This document shows positions 1 through 11,423 of a stretch of 64,000 bases of DNA, piece after piece. Source of the DNA: Ephemerocybe angulata (Eukaryota > Basidiomycota > Agaricomycetes > Agaricales > Psathyrellaceae); NCBI GenBank assembly GCA_013368325.1, contig JAACJK010000235.1, positions 1-64,000 of the forward strand, given 5' to 3'. Position numbers and translations under genes: made by a program. The first letter of the stretch is position 1. Every line of letters starts with the position of its first letter. Under the pieces are notes generated by a model that saw nothing but the letters and a program-made list of their open reading frames with translations, was not told the DNA's origin and did no database searches.

Positions 1-2247
1 CTAACCCGCCCCTTTTCCTCTTCCCTGCCTATCTACAGAGTAGAACATGTGCAGCGGGCGGTTATTCTCGCGTGCAAATCGAATGGCATTCATAGCGTTG
101 ATTTGATCTTTATGCGTATTCCAGGCGGTGATTACTGAAACATCGCACCACATGGGATCACCGAGATTGAGAGCAGGGTTATTGCTCGGGATTCGAGACC
201 GAAGGAACTCTAAATCCGCTTCGGTACAGTCTTTATATCGCATGTGCTCTAAACAGGTTCGCAGTGAGTCCTCAGCTGCATCTGAAGTGTTCGTCTGCCT
301 CATGTTCTGGCGGAGCACGACGACCGTGACAAATAGATTCCACAACAAGAGACCCAGCGTGTTTTCCTGGTCTGTCTGACTCTGCCTAGGTCGCTGTACC
401 TTCGATACTTCTCCGCTGTAAAGCGATAGACCTCTAGCGGGAGGGAGTTGTGCGAAGTCTCCAGCTACGATGATGCTGAGGCCGCCAAAAGGCATGTCTT
501 CTAGGGTTGTGACATCTTTTAGGCGTTTATCTATAAGATAGAGGTCCTGGCAGGACACCATAGAAATTTCGTCCATGAAAATGTAGTCGACGCCTCTCAT
601 TCGGAGGCGAGCTTCGTCAAGAGCTCGACCCCGCGAGGAGCATATGCACGTCGGTCGCCTGTAGCGACACCCAGATACGAGTGATAGGTAGAGCCGCGAA
701 CGACGGATGCCGCGGCACCGGTTGGGGCTGTCACAGCCATACGGTTCGCCTCAGATCGGATGGTGAACCAGTACCTGAGGGAGTCTATCACCCGCGTCTT
801 GCCCGTCCCCCCCATTCCACCTATGTACATCAACAATGGGGCGGGGGACACAGATATAGAGTGTCTTGCAACGATTGAGAACGCTCTCCGCTGTTCCTCA
901 TTGAGCGAGTACTTGGTGACTGCTTCTGTTAGTTGTGCCTGCACGTCAGCGTCCGCGAGTTCGAACTCCGACAAGAAATAGGCGCCGGGCAAAACACGAG
1001 CATCGTTTACGACCTTGACGCCATCGTACGCAGGGTCCTTCGAACCCACATCGTCGTCGTGAGCCAGTATGTGCCCTTTCGCATTCACCAACCTCGAATC
1101 TAACACCTCTTTTCGCGCCGCTGAAACCACAGATTTCCACTTATTCGGTCCCATCATGCGGTCTGGCGCGAAGGAATCCTCTGTCGAGCGGGTCTGGGAG
1201 GACACGCTGTCGACCGTCCACCCGGCTGACTGCATGACAGCCTCTACCTCTTTCATTTGATCTAACTTTTTCTGGGACCACACACCAATACCGCTCTCCT
1301 CCAACAGAACCGCATCGAGGACGTCTGCCACGTCGGCGTCATCAGGACACTCCTCCTCTTCGTCCTCAGTATCTAAATCAGCATCCTTATCGTACTGAGC
1401 GGCGACCTGGAGCTTCAGCTGTGCGTGGTAGTCATCACGAGCATCGTAGCATTCATGTCGGATGTTCATGTTGCTGATTATCTGAAGGTGCCTATCTGAA
1501 AACGAATACCTATCGAACGCTGCATCCCAACTTTCGCATGACGACTTCAAATCGAGCGGAGACCTCCAGGGTACGAAGAGAGTGAGTAGTGCAACAATAG
1601 TACTCGCGATCGTCTCCATCGGGTCTCGGTAGATAAGCCCCGAGGAAGTTGGGGACGACAGTCTGCATCCTTCGGACATCGTAAGCAATGCGATGGGACT
1701 TGAATAGAGGATGCCCTCTCTGATAGCATAAGAGCGTCTTCGACGGATTTTTAACACCCACCACTGACTTACGGACGCTACACTGGATCCAGTCATACAA
1801 ACATACCGCGGTAAGCTCTTCGGGTCTCATCATGTAGTCGTCGACACTTGACCGACTCAAAATCCTTCCGTAGGTCCGTTTGATCGCCACAGAGTCCTCT
1901 TCGTCCTCGTCGCCGCCGTCGTCGAAGCAGGGCTCAACGTCTTCCATTTCATGGTCAATGTCGTCTCCCACCGGAACGGGGAAGGAGTTGTCCACGGCGC
2001 CGTCGTTGGAGCGAGGATTTTCCGCTCTGGAGGCTTCCTCTGCGGCGGCCCACTCGTTCTGTACATACACCACGTAAGTTCGCCAGTATAACTTCTCGAA
2101 GGAGTGACTGGAGTAATGATCCGGGTGACCAAGCAGATACATAGCGGCCATAGGACCGCCTATCTCGATTTTCGATGTCAGAGAATTTGCCATTTTCATT
2201 ATAAGTTGCCGGGCTGCATCGTTCTCGGATTTACTTTCTACCCACAC
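1..2247 (-). pseudogene. Helitron Pif1-like helicase domain, frameshifted and partial
   Basis: This is the 5'-3' superfamily 1 helicase part of the Helitron protein. Walker A is GGMGGTGKTR (about 797-826), the next motif is TAPTGAAA, Walker B is FMDEISMV (about 550-580) and motif III is VAGDFAQLPP. Upstream, SLTSKIEIGGPMAAMYLLG and IRHECYDARDDY are typical linker sequences between Rep and helicase. One-base shifts occur near 1,590 and at 598-600, where the stop of one phase overlaps the ATG of the next. The phase that reaches the left edge ends in a TAG at positions 1-3; the real helicase C-terminus should continue outside the window, so this may be a further shift. Confidence 0.9.
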
Positions 2248-3590
2248 GTCTGGATTTCGTTCGAAGACATCGTATATGGAGGAAATATTTGGTAGGTCTT
2301 CAGACCCATCTTACAGATATAGTCTGCAATATACCCAGCGGTCGCTTTAACAGCTGTACCTGAGGACAGCGAAGAACAGTCGGTGTTACATCCGAAACAG
2401 TACACCATGACATCGTTGACAGTGTTGATGTTGGGCTCATTCTTCATGAGGTGAATATGTCCCTCTTTGTCTACGACGGTGACCTTGGAGATCTTCCTGG
2501 GAAACCTCGCGGTGCACACTTTCTCCTTATTCAGACAGCCTTTCCCAACGATGAGCTGCTTGTCGACCCCCATGACCTTCACGTTTCGCTTAACGAAGCA
2601 GGAATGCACGTTGGATCGGTACAGTATATGGTCCACGGTCTCCCCGGTAATGGTCCAACCATTTGTCGACCTCCGAACATTCCTCACAGGTGCAGGAGTC
2701 GGCCACTGCAGGACAAGTCGTAAGCGGAGGAGGGACAGGGAGCTTCTGGATTGGGTCTTCGATGACAGGTGCGTCATGTCCACTCGGATACTTAGAGTCG
2801 TCGATTAACGGCTCGACGAGAAGATCGATCTCCTCTGAGTCATCCGCGTCAGGTGCGACCTCAACATTGACATCCGACTTAGGGGCAGGCTGGCGCTTAG
2901 TAGAGAACTTGGCGCTCATATCCTCCAAAGATCCGGTGAAGAAGTCGCCAGTGTGGCTTCCTTCGAGATAGGATATGAGCTCGCTCACGAACTCGCTATC
3001 CTTAGCCATCAACCGATCCCTTACCTGTTGAGGACTCAGAGCACAGACTATCCATACCAGCATATGCAAATGTAAGGTCATGCGCCCCTGCTGCTCTACA
3101 GTGCCGTAATAGGCTGCTGTATGACCGAATATACCGGCTCTACCTTCCGGGTCTCCCCATCTGAGAAGATGCTTAATGAGCAGAAGGACCATGAAGTGGA
3201 AGAAGCGCGCCCCGGCCACGGGGTTTTGGGCGACGAGTCGGGCTCTCTCCATGTACTCTCTCAGCTCAGGGTTAAATTCTACTTTTTTATCCGCCCAATA
3301 TATACATATGGGGTGCTTATTATCGCAGGTGACAATGTGATGAACCACGATGGTGCACCTCTGTTCGCATGAGTGACCAAACCTCGCTTCTCATATTCTT
3401 CTCCCAGCGAGAGAACCGTGGACGCTACTCCCAACGTGATCTATCTGGTCCATTATAGAAAAGCATAGCTTCTCCTCTTCCGTCTCTGGGATGACCCGCT
3501 CGCCTTCTTGCAGTCTCGTAGCGATGTCCTTGATGACTACCGGGTTAATCTTGTGTACTCTTGAAGCGATGGACGCGAAGTTACTGCGCC
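2238..3590 (-). pseudogene. Helitron Rep (HUH endonuclease) domain, frameshifted
   Basis: This is the catalytic rolling-circle endonuclease region. The HUH motif reads RMTLHLHML (the two His codons at about 3,064-3,072). The two-tyrosine motif reads YIADYICK (about 2,310-2,333), with both Tyr and the Lys present. Flanking family landmarks such as KHPICIYWADKK, SNVHSC, ARFPRK and CNTDCSSLSSGTA are recognisable. The domain is spread over at least three phases, with shifts near 3,397, 3,362, 3,332, 2,640 and 2,292, so it cannot be translated as one protein. The catalytic residues survive although the frame does not, which suggests recent inactivation. Confidence 0.9.
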
Positions 3591-3593
3591 TAG

Positions 3594-5702
3594 TTAAGAC
3601 AATACTACCGTTTTACTTTCCTTAATCTGCTCATCGTTGAACGCGACGATAATGAAGCGGGTTTCCGTCTGGAACCTCTTGTCATGGTACATGAGCATCC
3701 ATTTCTTCTGAGTCGTCTCGGACATCCTGCCATGCAGTCTCGCAGTACCCAACCCCCCCGAGCCGTAGGGAAACAACCAGGGGTAGATCTGTGGATATAG
3801 TTGAGGATTGTTATACTTCGATTCGGGAGTGTCCGAATGGCCAACAGCCAAGACGGTACTATCCCCCGTTCGTAAATGCCTAGTTGCTGCGGCCCTTCGG
3901 GCGTCAAGAGACATGCTATCAAGACGGCTCCCGATCAGGCCATTCACGGTGAATGGGCAAGGTCCGCTGGTGGTTCCATCGTCTTCAAAGGTGTCATGAA
4001 CACTCGTCGTCGACGCGACTACATTCGTGCCGTCCTCCAACGCTCTGACAACTACTTTGACGACGGATCCGCGCTCAGGATAGGTGCCTAGGGTCTCGTA
4101 GTCAATCAGTAAATCGGCATAGTCGGCGTGGTTCAGCTTGAGCCATTCAAGAGCATTCTTGACATTGTTACGGCGCACCAGCATCGGGGACCTGACGATC
4201 TCATCCTCTTCAGGTGGGTTGACCCCAGTGAAGATGAAGGCCAATACCTCGTCTACCTCACTCCGAGGAGGAGGCAGCTGGTGATAAATTTTCATTGTAG
4301 GACACGCAAATGAAATCGCGTTAGCAATCATCTTTGAGTGCGCCGGTCGACCGGGGGCAGACGAGACACGAACGACGCAGCGGTTAGTTCGAATTCGGGC
4401 AACCAAGACCTGCTCAGCGTAGGTAAGATCGGCCAGGATACTAGGTACAGGGCCTACCCATAGTCCATTCGCAAGCGCATTATGGGGTCGTCGGCCGTTG
4501 TTGAGTGCGTCGACACAAACAGGACATATCGCGGTTAGAGATTTATCTAGAATGGGCCCAGATTCATATTCAATTGGATCCTTCGAGCTATGGCGCTCGC
4601 GTCTGGCTAGACCGGGCTCCACTAAGGGGTCGAGCGAACACGCTAACGACTCGAGAGGCGTAAGCTCAGTCAGGAGGGTCAACTGCCCACATGACGCGCA
4701 TCCAGACTCTTCAAAATGTTCGGGTCGCAAGTCCTCACAGAAGTCACGAACAATAGACAGTCTATCGGCGTTGGTCAACGGAGGCGGGGGATATTTAAAC
4801 ACCCTTTCATCTTCTTCTGGCACCAGGACCACAGTATGGGGTTCAACGTCAGCAGCCCTGGGTTTCTGCGCAGCCTTTGGCTTGATAACGGGGACGAACA
4901 CGGCATGATAGGACGGGCAGTCTACGCACACGTGTTTTCCAAGCTCCAGTATTCCCCCAGCCTTTGAGGTACGTACAGGAAACTCCACACCGTGGAGACT
5001 AGCCAGGCAGACCACAGTGCCGTTAGTACCTTTCTTGGCTAGCGTCATCCAAGGAACGTCGTGACACACGAAAGAGTCCCCCAGGATGGTCGTCCCTGTT
5101 CTAGTACCAGCATCTTCGACGACATCCAGTGCCAACAGTCGAGCTCCGGACGCGTACGTTGGCTGAACATCGGAAGGTATATTCGCGAACTTTAGGATCT
5201 CGTCGAGAGTGAAGCTCTTAATGCTTCTGATAGCGTCGTTAATATACTCTGGTCGGGGAATGGGCTGACCCGCCCGAGACGACGAGCAAGTGAAAATGGA
5301 CGTGTGGGGTTCACAACCACCACAGACATGCTCGCGCAAGACGGAGACAATGGATTCCCTGGATTGACCTCGCTGCGGTTTGAGCCCGTGGACTTTGGCG
5401 ACAGACTTGAGCTCGGTCAAGTTGAGGTGGGGAAGAAGGAGTTCTAAGGGGACATCCAGCTCAAACGCACCGTCATGAGAGCCGAGTATATTCCCGATCG
5501 ATCCACGAGGGGCATATCTGACGAGTTCGTATGTTCCAGACACGTAGGCGGGACCGTCAAGGTCATTCTGCACCAGAAAGGGCCCAAGCTCTGCCCAGGT
5601 AAACTTTCTCTGCACATGTGCGCCGCCTCCGTAGAGGGAGGCGGCACCAGAATCACGGGTAACGGGTAACGCATCGTCAGGGCGAGTTGTGTCGATATGC
5701 AT
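3594..5702 (-). pseudogene. Helitron transposase, N-terminal part (DUF6570 region)
   Basis: This is a 702-codon open stretch counted from the first ATG at 5,702. It contains a Cys-rich segment (GCASCGQL, then AICPVCVDAL) followed by the DUF6570 hallmark region, with LTYAEQVLVARIRTNRC, KMIANAISFACP, then VRRNNVKNALEWLKLNHADY. It continues to YPWLFPYGSGG and FQTETRFIIVAFNDEQIKES, which in intact elements leads straight into the Rep domain. The frame ends at a stop at 3,594, but the next phase goes on with Helitron-like sequence, so the stop results from a one-base shift near 3,595. Family knowledge places this region upstream of the HUH Rep domain; its exact role is not known. Confidence 0.88.
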
Positions 5703-5972
5703 TTCAGAGGATAAGTAGGGTATATACAACCGTTGAGGATGTATGGTAGGAGAGACGTGGCTGTCGAAAGAGAAGGGTACATAGTCAGGAGAACGGTCCC
5801 ATTACGTGTAATCACAAGTCGAAGCCTTCACGTGATAACATATACAAACAAACGTTTAATCTCTGTACATTGCCACAGGTGATAGAAAGCTATGATATAC
5901 AGGACAGTGCGGGTTGACGATATAGTATCAGGGCACGACTGGATAGGCTACTGAGGTAAAAGATTCACGATA
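5703..5972. other. Spacer between the Helitron ORF and the next gene
   Basis: This stretch has no coding signal. It should contain the 5' end of the Helitron (a TC dinucleotide after an A) and the 3' untranslated region of the minus-strand gene that stops at 5,973. I could not place the boundary. Confidence 0.4.
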
Positions 5973-8900
5973 TCATCTCGCTTCGCCATTTCCGATAAGC
6001 ATGACCCAGCGAATATTGAAACTAACCTTCCACTGTCCCTTCTTTCCGTGGAACACGGACAAAGTGTATGCGACGACAACGAACGAATTACGGGGGATCT
6101 CACCGTCCCACCGGGGTAGCTGATCGAGCCTGTCCAGGTCACGCTCGAGGTCCAGAACGAACCCGGTGCAATCGTAAACGGGAACTGGACACATATTATC
6201 ACGTCAGCATATGGCAAGATAAAGTGGAGAAGAAGGGAAAGCACACGTACTGGTTTCCTCGATGCCAAGGCTAAACGAGTCCCCAACAGGTGCAGACGTA
6301 GACCCCGACGCGGAGGCAGTGGCCGGACTCGGTTTCGAGGGAGAATATCTTCTAGGGGCGGGAACATCACCGTCTTCATAAATGCGAGGTTAGGTACGAT
6401 ATATGCGAGGGTTAGAAGTATCTTACCACCGAACAAAGACTTTGAGCAGAACTGCATCTCGTCCATCCCCAACTGCGCACCAAGAAGCTCCTTCGAAAAG
6501 GCGGAGCAGACAAATCCTACCATCCGCTCGAACTCCTGACTGTGGAATACGCCATGAAGCTTCTTCTGCTTGACGCCGACGGGGCAGGGCTCGGTGATAT
6601 ACGACTGGGTCGCCTGGACCGCGGACAGACAGATTGCAACTCTACGATCGCTGGTGTAGAGCTGGAGCTTCGTACCCGGCGGGAGCTCGCGCACCAACAC
6701 ACTCTGCGTGGATGCGCGAGACGGATTGAGGAATTGCTTGTGCGACTTGAAGACGATAGCGTTTATGGCTGAACTGGATATACAGGAACGGTAAGCGAGC
6801 GGTCAGACGGAAGCGATCGCAACGTACTCGTAGTCGAGCAGAGGACAGTCGTCAATCCAGTTGCTGAATGAATAAGTACCCTTCCCGGCTACATCCGTCC
6901 ACAATTGAAACTTGCCCGACCTGTAAACCGCCGATAGAGCTGGTAAGTCGTTTATACCACCTATCTTTCAACGAACAGGACGAACCATACAGGATCTAAG
7001 TCTTCGTACGTTTTCTTCAGGGCCGGGTCTTGCAGAGCTTCGTCCATGACCTGACAGGTTTCGGGAGGTGTGCGAGCCTTGTTGAAATACGCGCCCGCGA
7101 GTGCGCGACCTGGTACAGCCGGATTCCGCTCCTTGAACATAGACTTGAAGGAACGAGCGGCGTTGGGTTTCTGCACGACCGGGGTAGAGCTGACAGCCGG
7201 CTTGGCGTCCTCTGATCCTCCGCCCGCCTCGGACTTTTGCACGACCGGAGTCGAGCGCACAGGTGGCTTGGCATCCTCGGACCCTCCGCCCGCCTCAACT
7301 GCAGAACCAGCGACGGGCTCAGAGGATTCTCCTTGCTCGCCAGCCTCGTGAACGGAGTCGCCAGGCGGCTTGACTGCATCGACAGGTGCGGACCGTTTAC
7401 CAGAACGGGAGCTACCAGAGGCTGCTTTGCGGCTCGATCCTCGAACTACCGAAGCCGTGGGGTCCGACGCCTTAGACGGGCGCGCGGCAGGGGTACGGGA
7501 CGACGCTTTCTGTTTCCCTGCGGAGACGATGCTGACGGGTTGCTCGGGGTCAGGCTTCGACAGTCCGGAGGACACGGTCGTGTTCGAAGTAGACTTCTTC
7601 TCTCGTGAGGTGACAGCTGGAGAGGACGCAGCCACATCGGGAGTAGACGTCGACCCTCTTCCGCTGGTGGTTCTCTTCTTGGCAGCTGACTTTGAGGCAG
7701 ATTTCTTGTCGAGCGAGATGGCGGAAACATGGGCGGGTGTGGCGGCGGATGTCGCAGTGGACACTTGATCAGCGGACGTCGGCGTTGCACTGGCACCGGA
7801 CCTTGACGACTTGGGACGAGGGGTGGATGGCGGAGGAGGGGGTGAAGATACAAGAGTGGGCGTTGTACCCTGGTTGAGGGAGGGAACCGGAGCAGAAGGC
7901 GAGGTGACTGTTGGCTTGGACTTATCGACTTGACGGGTGGCAGACGGCGCGGACGATGCAGAAGGCTCCTTCGACCTGATCGGCTTTGGCTTGACATCCT
8001 GACTGGGAGCAGACGAAGACGGTGGAGGGGCGAGGGGTTTCGACTTCGTGGACTTATCGCGGCGTGGATGGGGGGAGGGAGACGAATCGACGGGCTGGGA
8101 CGTCGTACGAGTCGAGGACGACCGTCGATCGCCGTCGGGTGACTGTGCGCTTTCTGTGTTACGGTTGTTCTCAGGTACATCGACCGAATCAGTGGGAAGC
8201 CGTGAGGATGCTGGGTCTTTGGCATGGGAGTCTGGTGTACTACCCGCTTCGTTGCTCTCCTTGTTGTCGGCTTTGCGACGTCGCGAAGAACGTCCAACCT
8301 GTTTATCGGTGGAAGGCGGAGCGTGGTCAGCGGTCGTGGCGGATTTGGTGTCCTTCCTTGATGAGCCTGTGGAGCGTACACGGCGCGCTGAGGCGGGTGA
8401 CGACTTTGAGGATACAGCGTTCGCAGGAGGAGTTGACTGACTCGACTTGGCCTCCAGCACTTCGACGGAGGTCGCAGGAGTCACATGTGCCGTGGACGAA
8501 GGCTGCGAAACAGAGGGCTTCGGCTTCACGGTGGATTCTACGAAAATAAACGATGATAAGTCATAACACAACCCGAAAGTAAAGAAAAGGGACGAACGGG
8601 CACCTGGATCGGGAACGGATGGCTTGGTGTTTTTGTTCCGCTGAGGCCGCGTCGTAGATATTGCCTGGTGCTCGAGAAGGGGAGCTGTCGCGGGTGACGA
8701 CGGCTCATCGTAGCTACTCGCAGGACGGAGTGAGGGACCTCCACCTGGAGTCTTCCATGGGCGAGGCTGCGTCAAGGGGAGAGCATATACGGAAGCAGCG
8801 TCGCTGCCACCTTCATCTTCGGAGCCTTGGTATGACGCAGAGTCGCTAGATGGCACTGTTACTACGGATACGGGCACGACAGACAGCGGAGAGTAGGAGA

Positions 8901-9519
8901 CGTACCCCGATATGGATGCTTCGTGAACGGCTTCGTCATCGCCTCCACACCCCTCTCCATGTTCGGACACGGAGGGAGGATTGGCCGGGGCAGGTCCGTC
9001 GTGGTGGCGGTCTCCGTCCTCATCGTCTGTAGGACTTTCAAAATCCGCCGATTGTCCGGGTGCGACTGGACCATCATCACTGGAAGACATGTCAGTATAC
9101 GGGCAATGGCGTGCAGAGTGTTCAACTGACATGAAGGGGTCATCCAAATCGTAGCCGACGGTCTCGTTGTCGTGCAAAGGTACATCATGAGGTCCTGGCG
9201 GGGATGACATGGCGCTCGCGCGACCCCCGGTACTACTTTCCCGACCTTCCCCCACATTCTCTCCATCAGACATGACGGCGTCGTCTTCCACGTAGCCGCG
9301 CCCATAAGCCGAACCCTCCTCGTCTCCTTCGTCGGCATCGGCGTCGCTCGAGGCAGAGGCCGCGTCCTGGAGCTCGACATCCTGCTCAGCCGAGAACGAA
9401 ACGGCATCAACCTCTCCTTCTTCCATGTCGATATCCGTCAAAGGCGACAAGTCTGCCTCGCCTTCACTCATGTCGTCATCGGATAGCTGAGCAGCTACAG
9501 GGCCCTGCTCCGCGTCCAT
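5973..9519 (-). CDS. Large disordered protein of an Agaricomycete multicopy family
   Basis: Function is not known. My five-exon model is 9519-8604, 8537-6828, 6773-6427, 6373-6251 and 6184-5973, with good GT-AG introns of 49-66 nt. It starts at the ATG before DAEQGPVAAQLSDDDMSEG. The first 600 or so residues are acidic, then Ser/Pro/Lys-rich and probably disordered. A folded C-terminal third follows, with WFVLFVE, GKGTYSFSNWIDDCP, ELPPGTKLQLYTSDRRVAIC, VFHSQEFERMVGFVCSAF and a final sheet-like QLPRWDGEIPRNSFVVVAYT ... FNIRWVMLIG. From memory, this C-terminal pattern recurs in many hypothetical proteins of mushroom genomes. The exons join in frame only if one base is missing near 6,966, so this copy is probably mutated. 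It is co-oriented with the gene ending at 9,701. Confidence 0.6.
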
Positions 9520-9700
9520 GTCGGAAGAACAGCTAAGGGAACGACAATGAGCGTGGGTGTCGCCGACCGATAGTACCATTAAATTATACGCACTGCTCCA
9601 GTTGCCCAGGCATAGCTTCGTCGTCAGATGGCACATGCTGGGGAGTATCCGTGGCCAAGCGAACGCGTTTCCTGCTGCAGTTCATGCGGGTGAACATCAA

Positions 9701-10609
9701 TTAATAAAGCGCTGTGAACTCGACGACGCACCGCTTTTTAGACGCGTCATGGTCGCTGGTGTCCTCATTGGCGGAGAGCACGACGGAGTTCTGGGCGCGA
9801 TGGCGCTTACTGCAAGTAGGGTTAATGTGAGGTGTACGAAGGAGGACAGGAATCACACCTCTTGGTACTGGTTGAAGGAACGTCTTCGACCATGACTTCG
9901 GATGGAGGGACAACATCCGCGAGCTTACTGGAGGACGCCTTGGACTTCCTGCCGCGAGTGGTCTCTTGGGTCCTCGATCGTTCTCCAGAGTTGCCTGAAG
10001 CAGGGGGTTCACCGGCTCTAACGCGCGAGGAGGCTCTTCGAGCCGCCGTGGCTCGAGTTTCGATAATCGAGGGGGCCGCCGGTTCAATGCGATTCTTTGA
10101 CGCCCTCCCCGAATACATGGAGTCGCTGGGATCCATCCCTACACCTCTACACCCAAAGGTCAGGAAACAAGGGTAGAGAGGGGTGGGTGAGAACATACGC
10201 GTCTTGCCCGGAGTCGTCGTCTGAGGCGGTGTCGACTTCAACCTCGACTGTACTCCCATCGGCTTTGAACTTGGTGACACTTGAGACAATAAACAAAGGA
10301 CGTTAGAGCCACAGGGCTGTAAGAGACGCGACGAGTCTACGCACAATCCAGACGAACTAGAGCTACAAGGCAGCATATCAGGTGGGGGTGCAGACAAGCG
10401 GAGGCCAATTGAACTCACCGCTTGCTCGGAGATGCATCAGCCTTGGCCGGTTTGGGGGTGCGGGGAGTTTCCGCCTTCACGTTGGAGGCTCCATCCTTAC
10501 GCTTTCCTCGGGGAGTGGGAGTACTAGGAATGTGCACAGGCGACGGAGACCGAGAGGTAGGGGACGGAGATCGCGAAGCAACTTCAGCGTAAGACGGTTT
10601 GGTAGACAT
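9701..10609 (-). CDS. Small Ser/Pro-rich protein of unknown function
   Basis: The four exons are 10609-10419, 10279-10199, 10146-9859 and 9809-9701, which join to 222 residues without a frame break. The protein begins MSTKPSYAEVASRSPSPTSR, runs through a Lys/Pro-rich tail and a KFKADGSTVEVEVDTASDDD segment, and ends in a basic SKRHRAQNS region. No known domain is visible and most of the chain looks disordered. The first intron (139 nt) could hide an 18-nt in-frame exon between a tag acceptor and a gtgcgt donor. The gene lies about 180 bases upstream of the larger minus-strand gene and diverges from the gene at 11,424. The three may form one module, but no function can be assigned. Confidence 0.55.
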
Positions 10610-11423
10610 CGTAAAACCGAAGGTCAGGTAGATGGCCGAGGGGGGATCCAAAACGAACAAGCGAACAAGTTATAGGTCGCCAGGAAAGACAGAACCCTCC
10701 CGTAGCATTGGGAAAGCCGAGGAACACATGCTGGTCCTCCATCGAGGAAGCTATCCACATGGTGTCACGAAGAAATCAAAAGGGAAATGTGGGCGCCTAG
10801 CAGCAACTTACCAGCCCCAAATTCAGACGAGCTACAATTTGCGGATAGAGGGTGCGCATCCGAAGAGAAGAGGTCGTCAAAGACAGATTCCATCGTCATG
10901 CCAGGGTCGTACCTGGACACGAGACCAACATCACATGCCCCCGGAGATCTCCGATTATTTATCTGATCAAAGATAAGTCTAAGATCAGGGATCGTGGACC
11001 GGGCAGGCGAGGGCGCCGCGCCCCTGCATGTATCCGTCCCTCACACTCTATATTTCTGGGGTACCAACGTCCATCCCCACGCAGAGCAATATGGGGAATT
11101 AAAAAAGAACGAAGCGATTAACAGGCGACGATAGGATCTGAAGCGCAGCGACAGCATGGTACTTGCGCCCGATGGTACTCCTTACTCAGACCGCAGGCAC
11201 TTAGATGCATCGGAGGGGTGATGAAAGCGGTTGGGGGCTGCGCATGGAGATCGGAATACGGGGCGGGTGCCACTAGCTGCCACTAGGAGGTGCGTGTACG
11301 ATGGAGACATGACACCATATTAGACAAAGGCTAAAGCATCGAAACAGTATCGATCTGATATAAAACTGATGAACGGCAAAGTCGAGACCCCATAACCCTA
11401 CCCATCGTATTCACCCGCATCAA
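10610..11423. other. Divergent intergenic region
   Basis: About 0.8 kb separates the minus-strand gene starting at 10,609 from the plus-strand gene starting at 11,424. I see no conserved ORF here. It is the likely shared promoter region of the two genes. No clear TATA box was found. Confidence 0.4.

Larger units (their letters stand above)
1..5702 (-). mobile_element. Decayed autonomous Helitron (left part beyond window)
   Basis: The minus strand carries, in order, a DUF6570-type N-terminal region, a Helitron-like rolling-circle Rep domain and a Pif1-like helicase, the standard layout of fungal autonomous Helitrons. The reading frame is interrupted by about eight single-base shifts, so no full-length transposase is encoded as read. 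The helicase C-terminus and the 3' end (hairpin and CTRR) lie left of base 1. I could not fix the 5' TC terminus; it should lie just right of about 5,700. The identity is certain from the motif set; the limits are not. Confidence 0.93.

Noticed and set aside
7446..8381. Long Pro/Arg-rich frame on the minus strand within 6.9-9.6 kb
   Set aside because: It is an out-of-phase shadow of the disordered exon of the gene at 5,973-9,519; it has no motifs.
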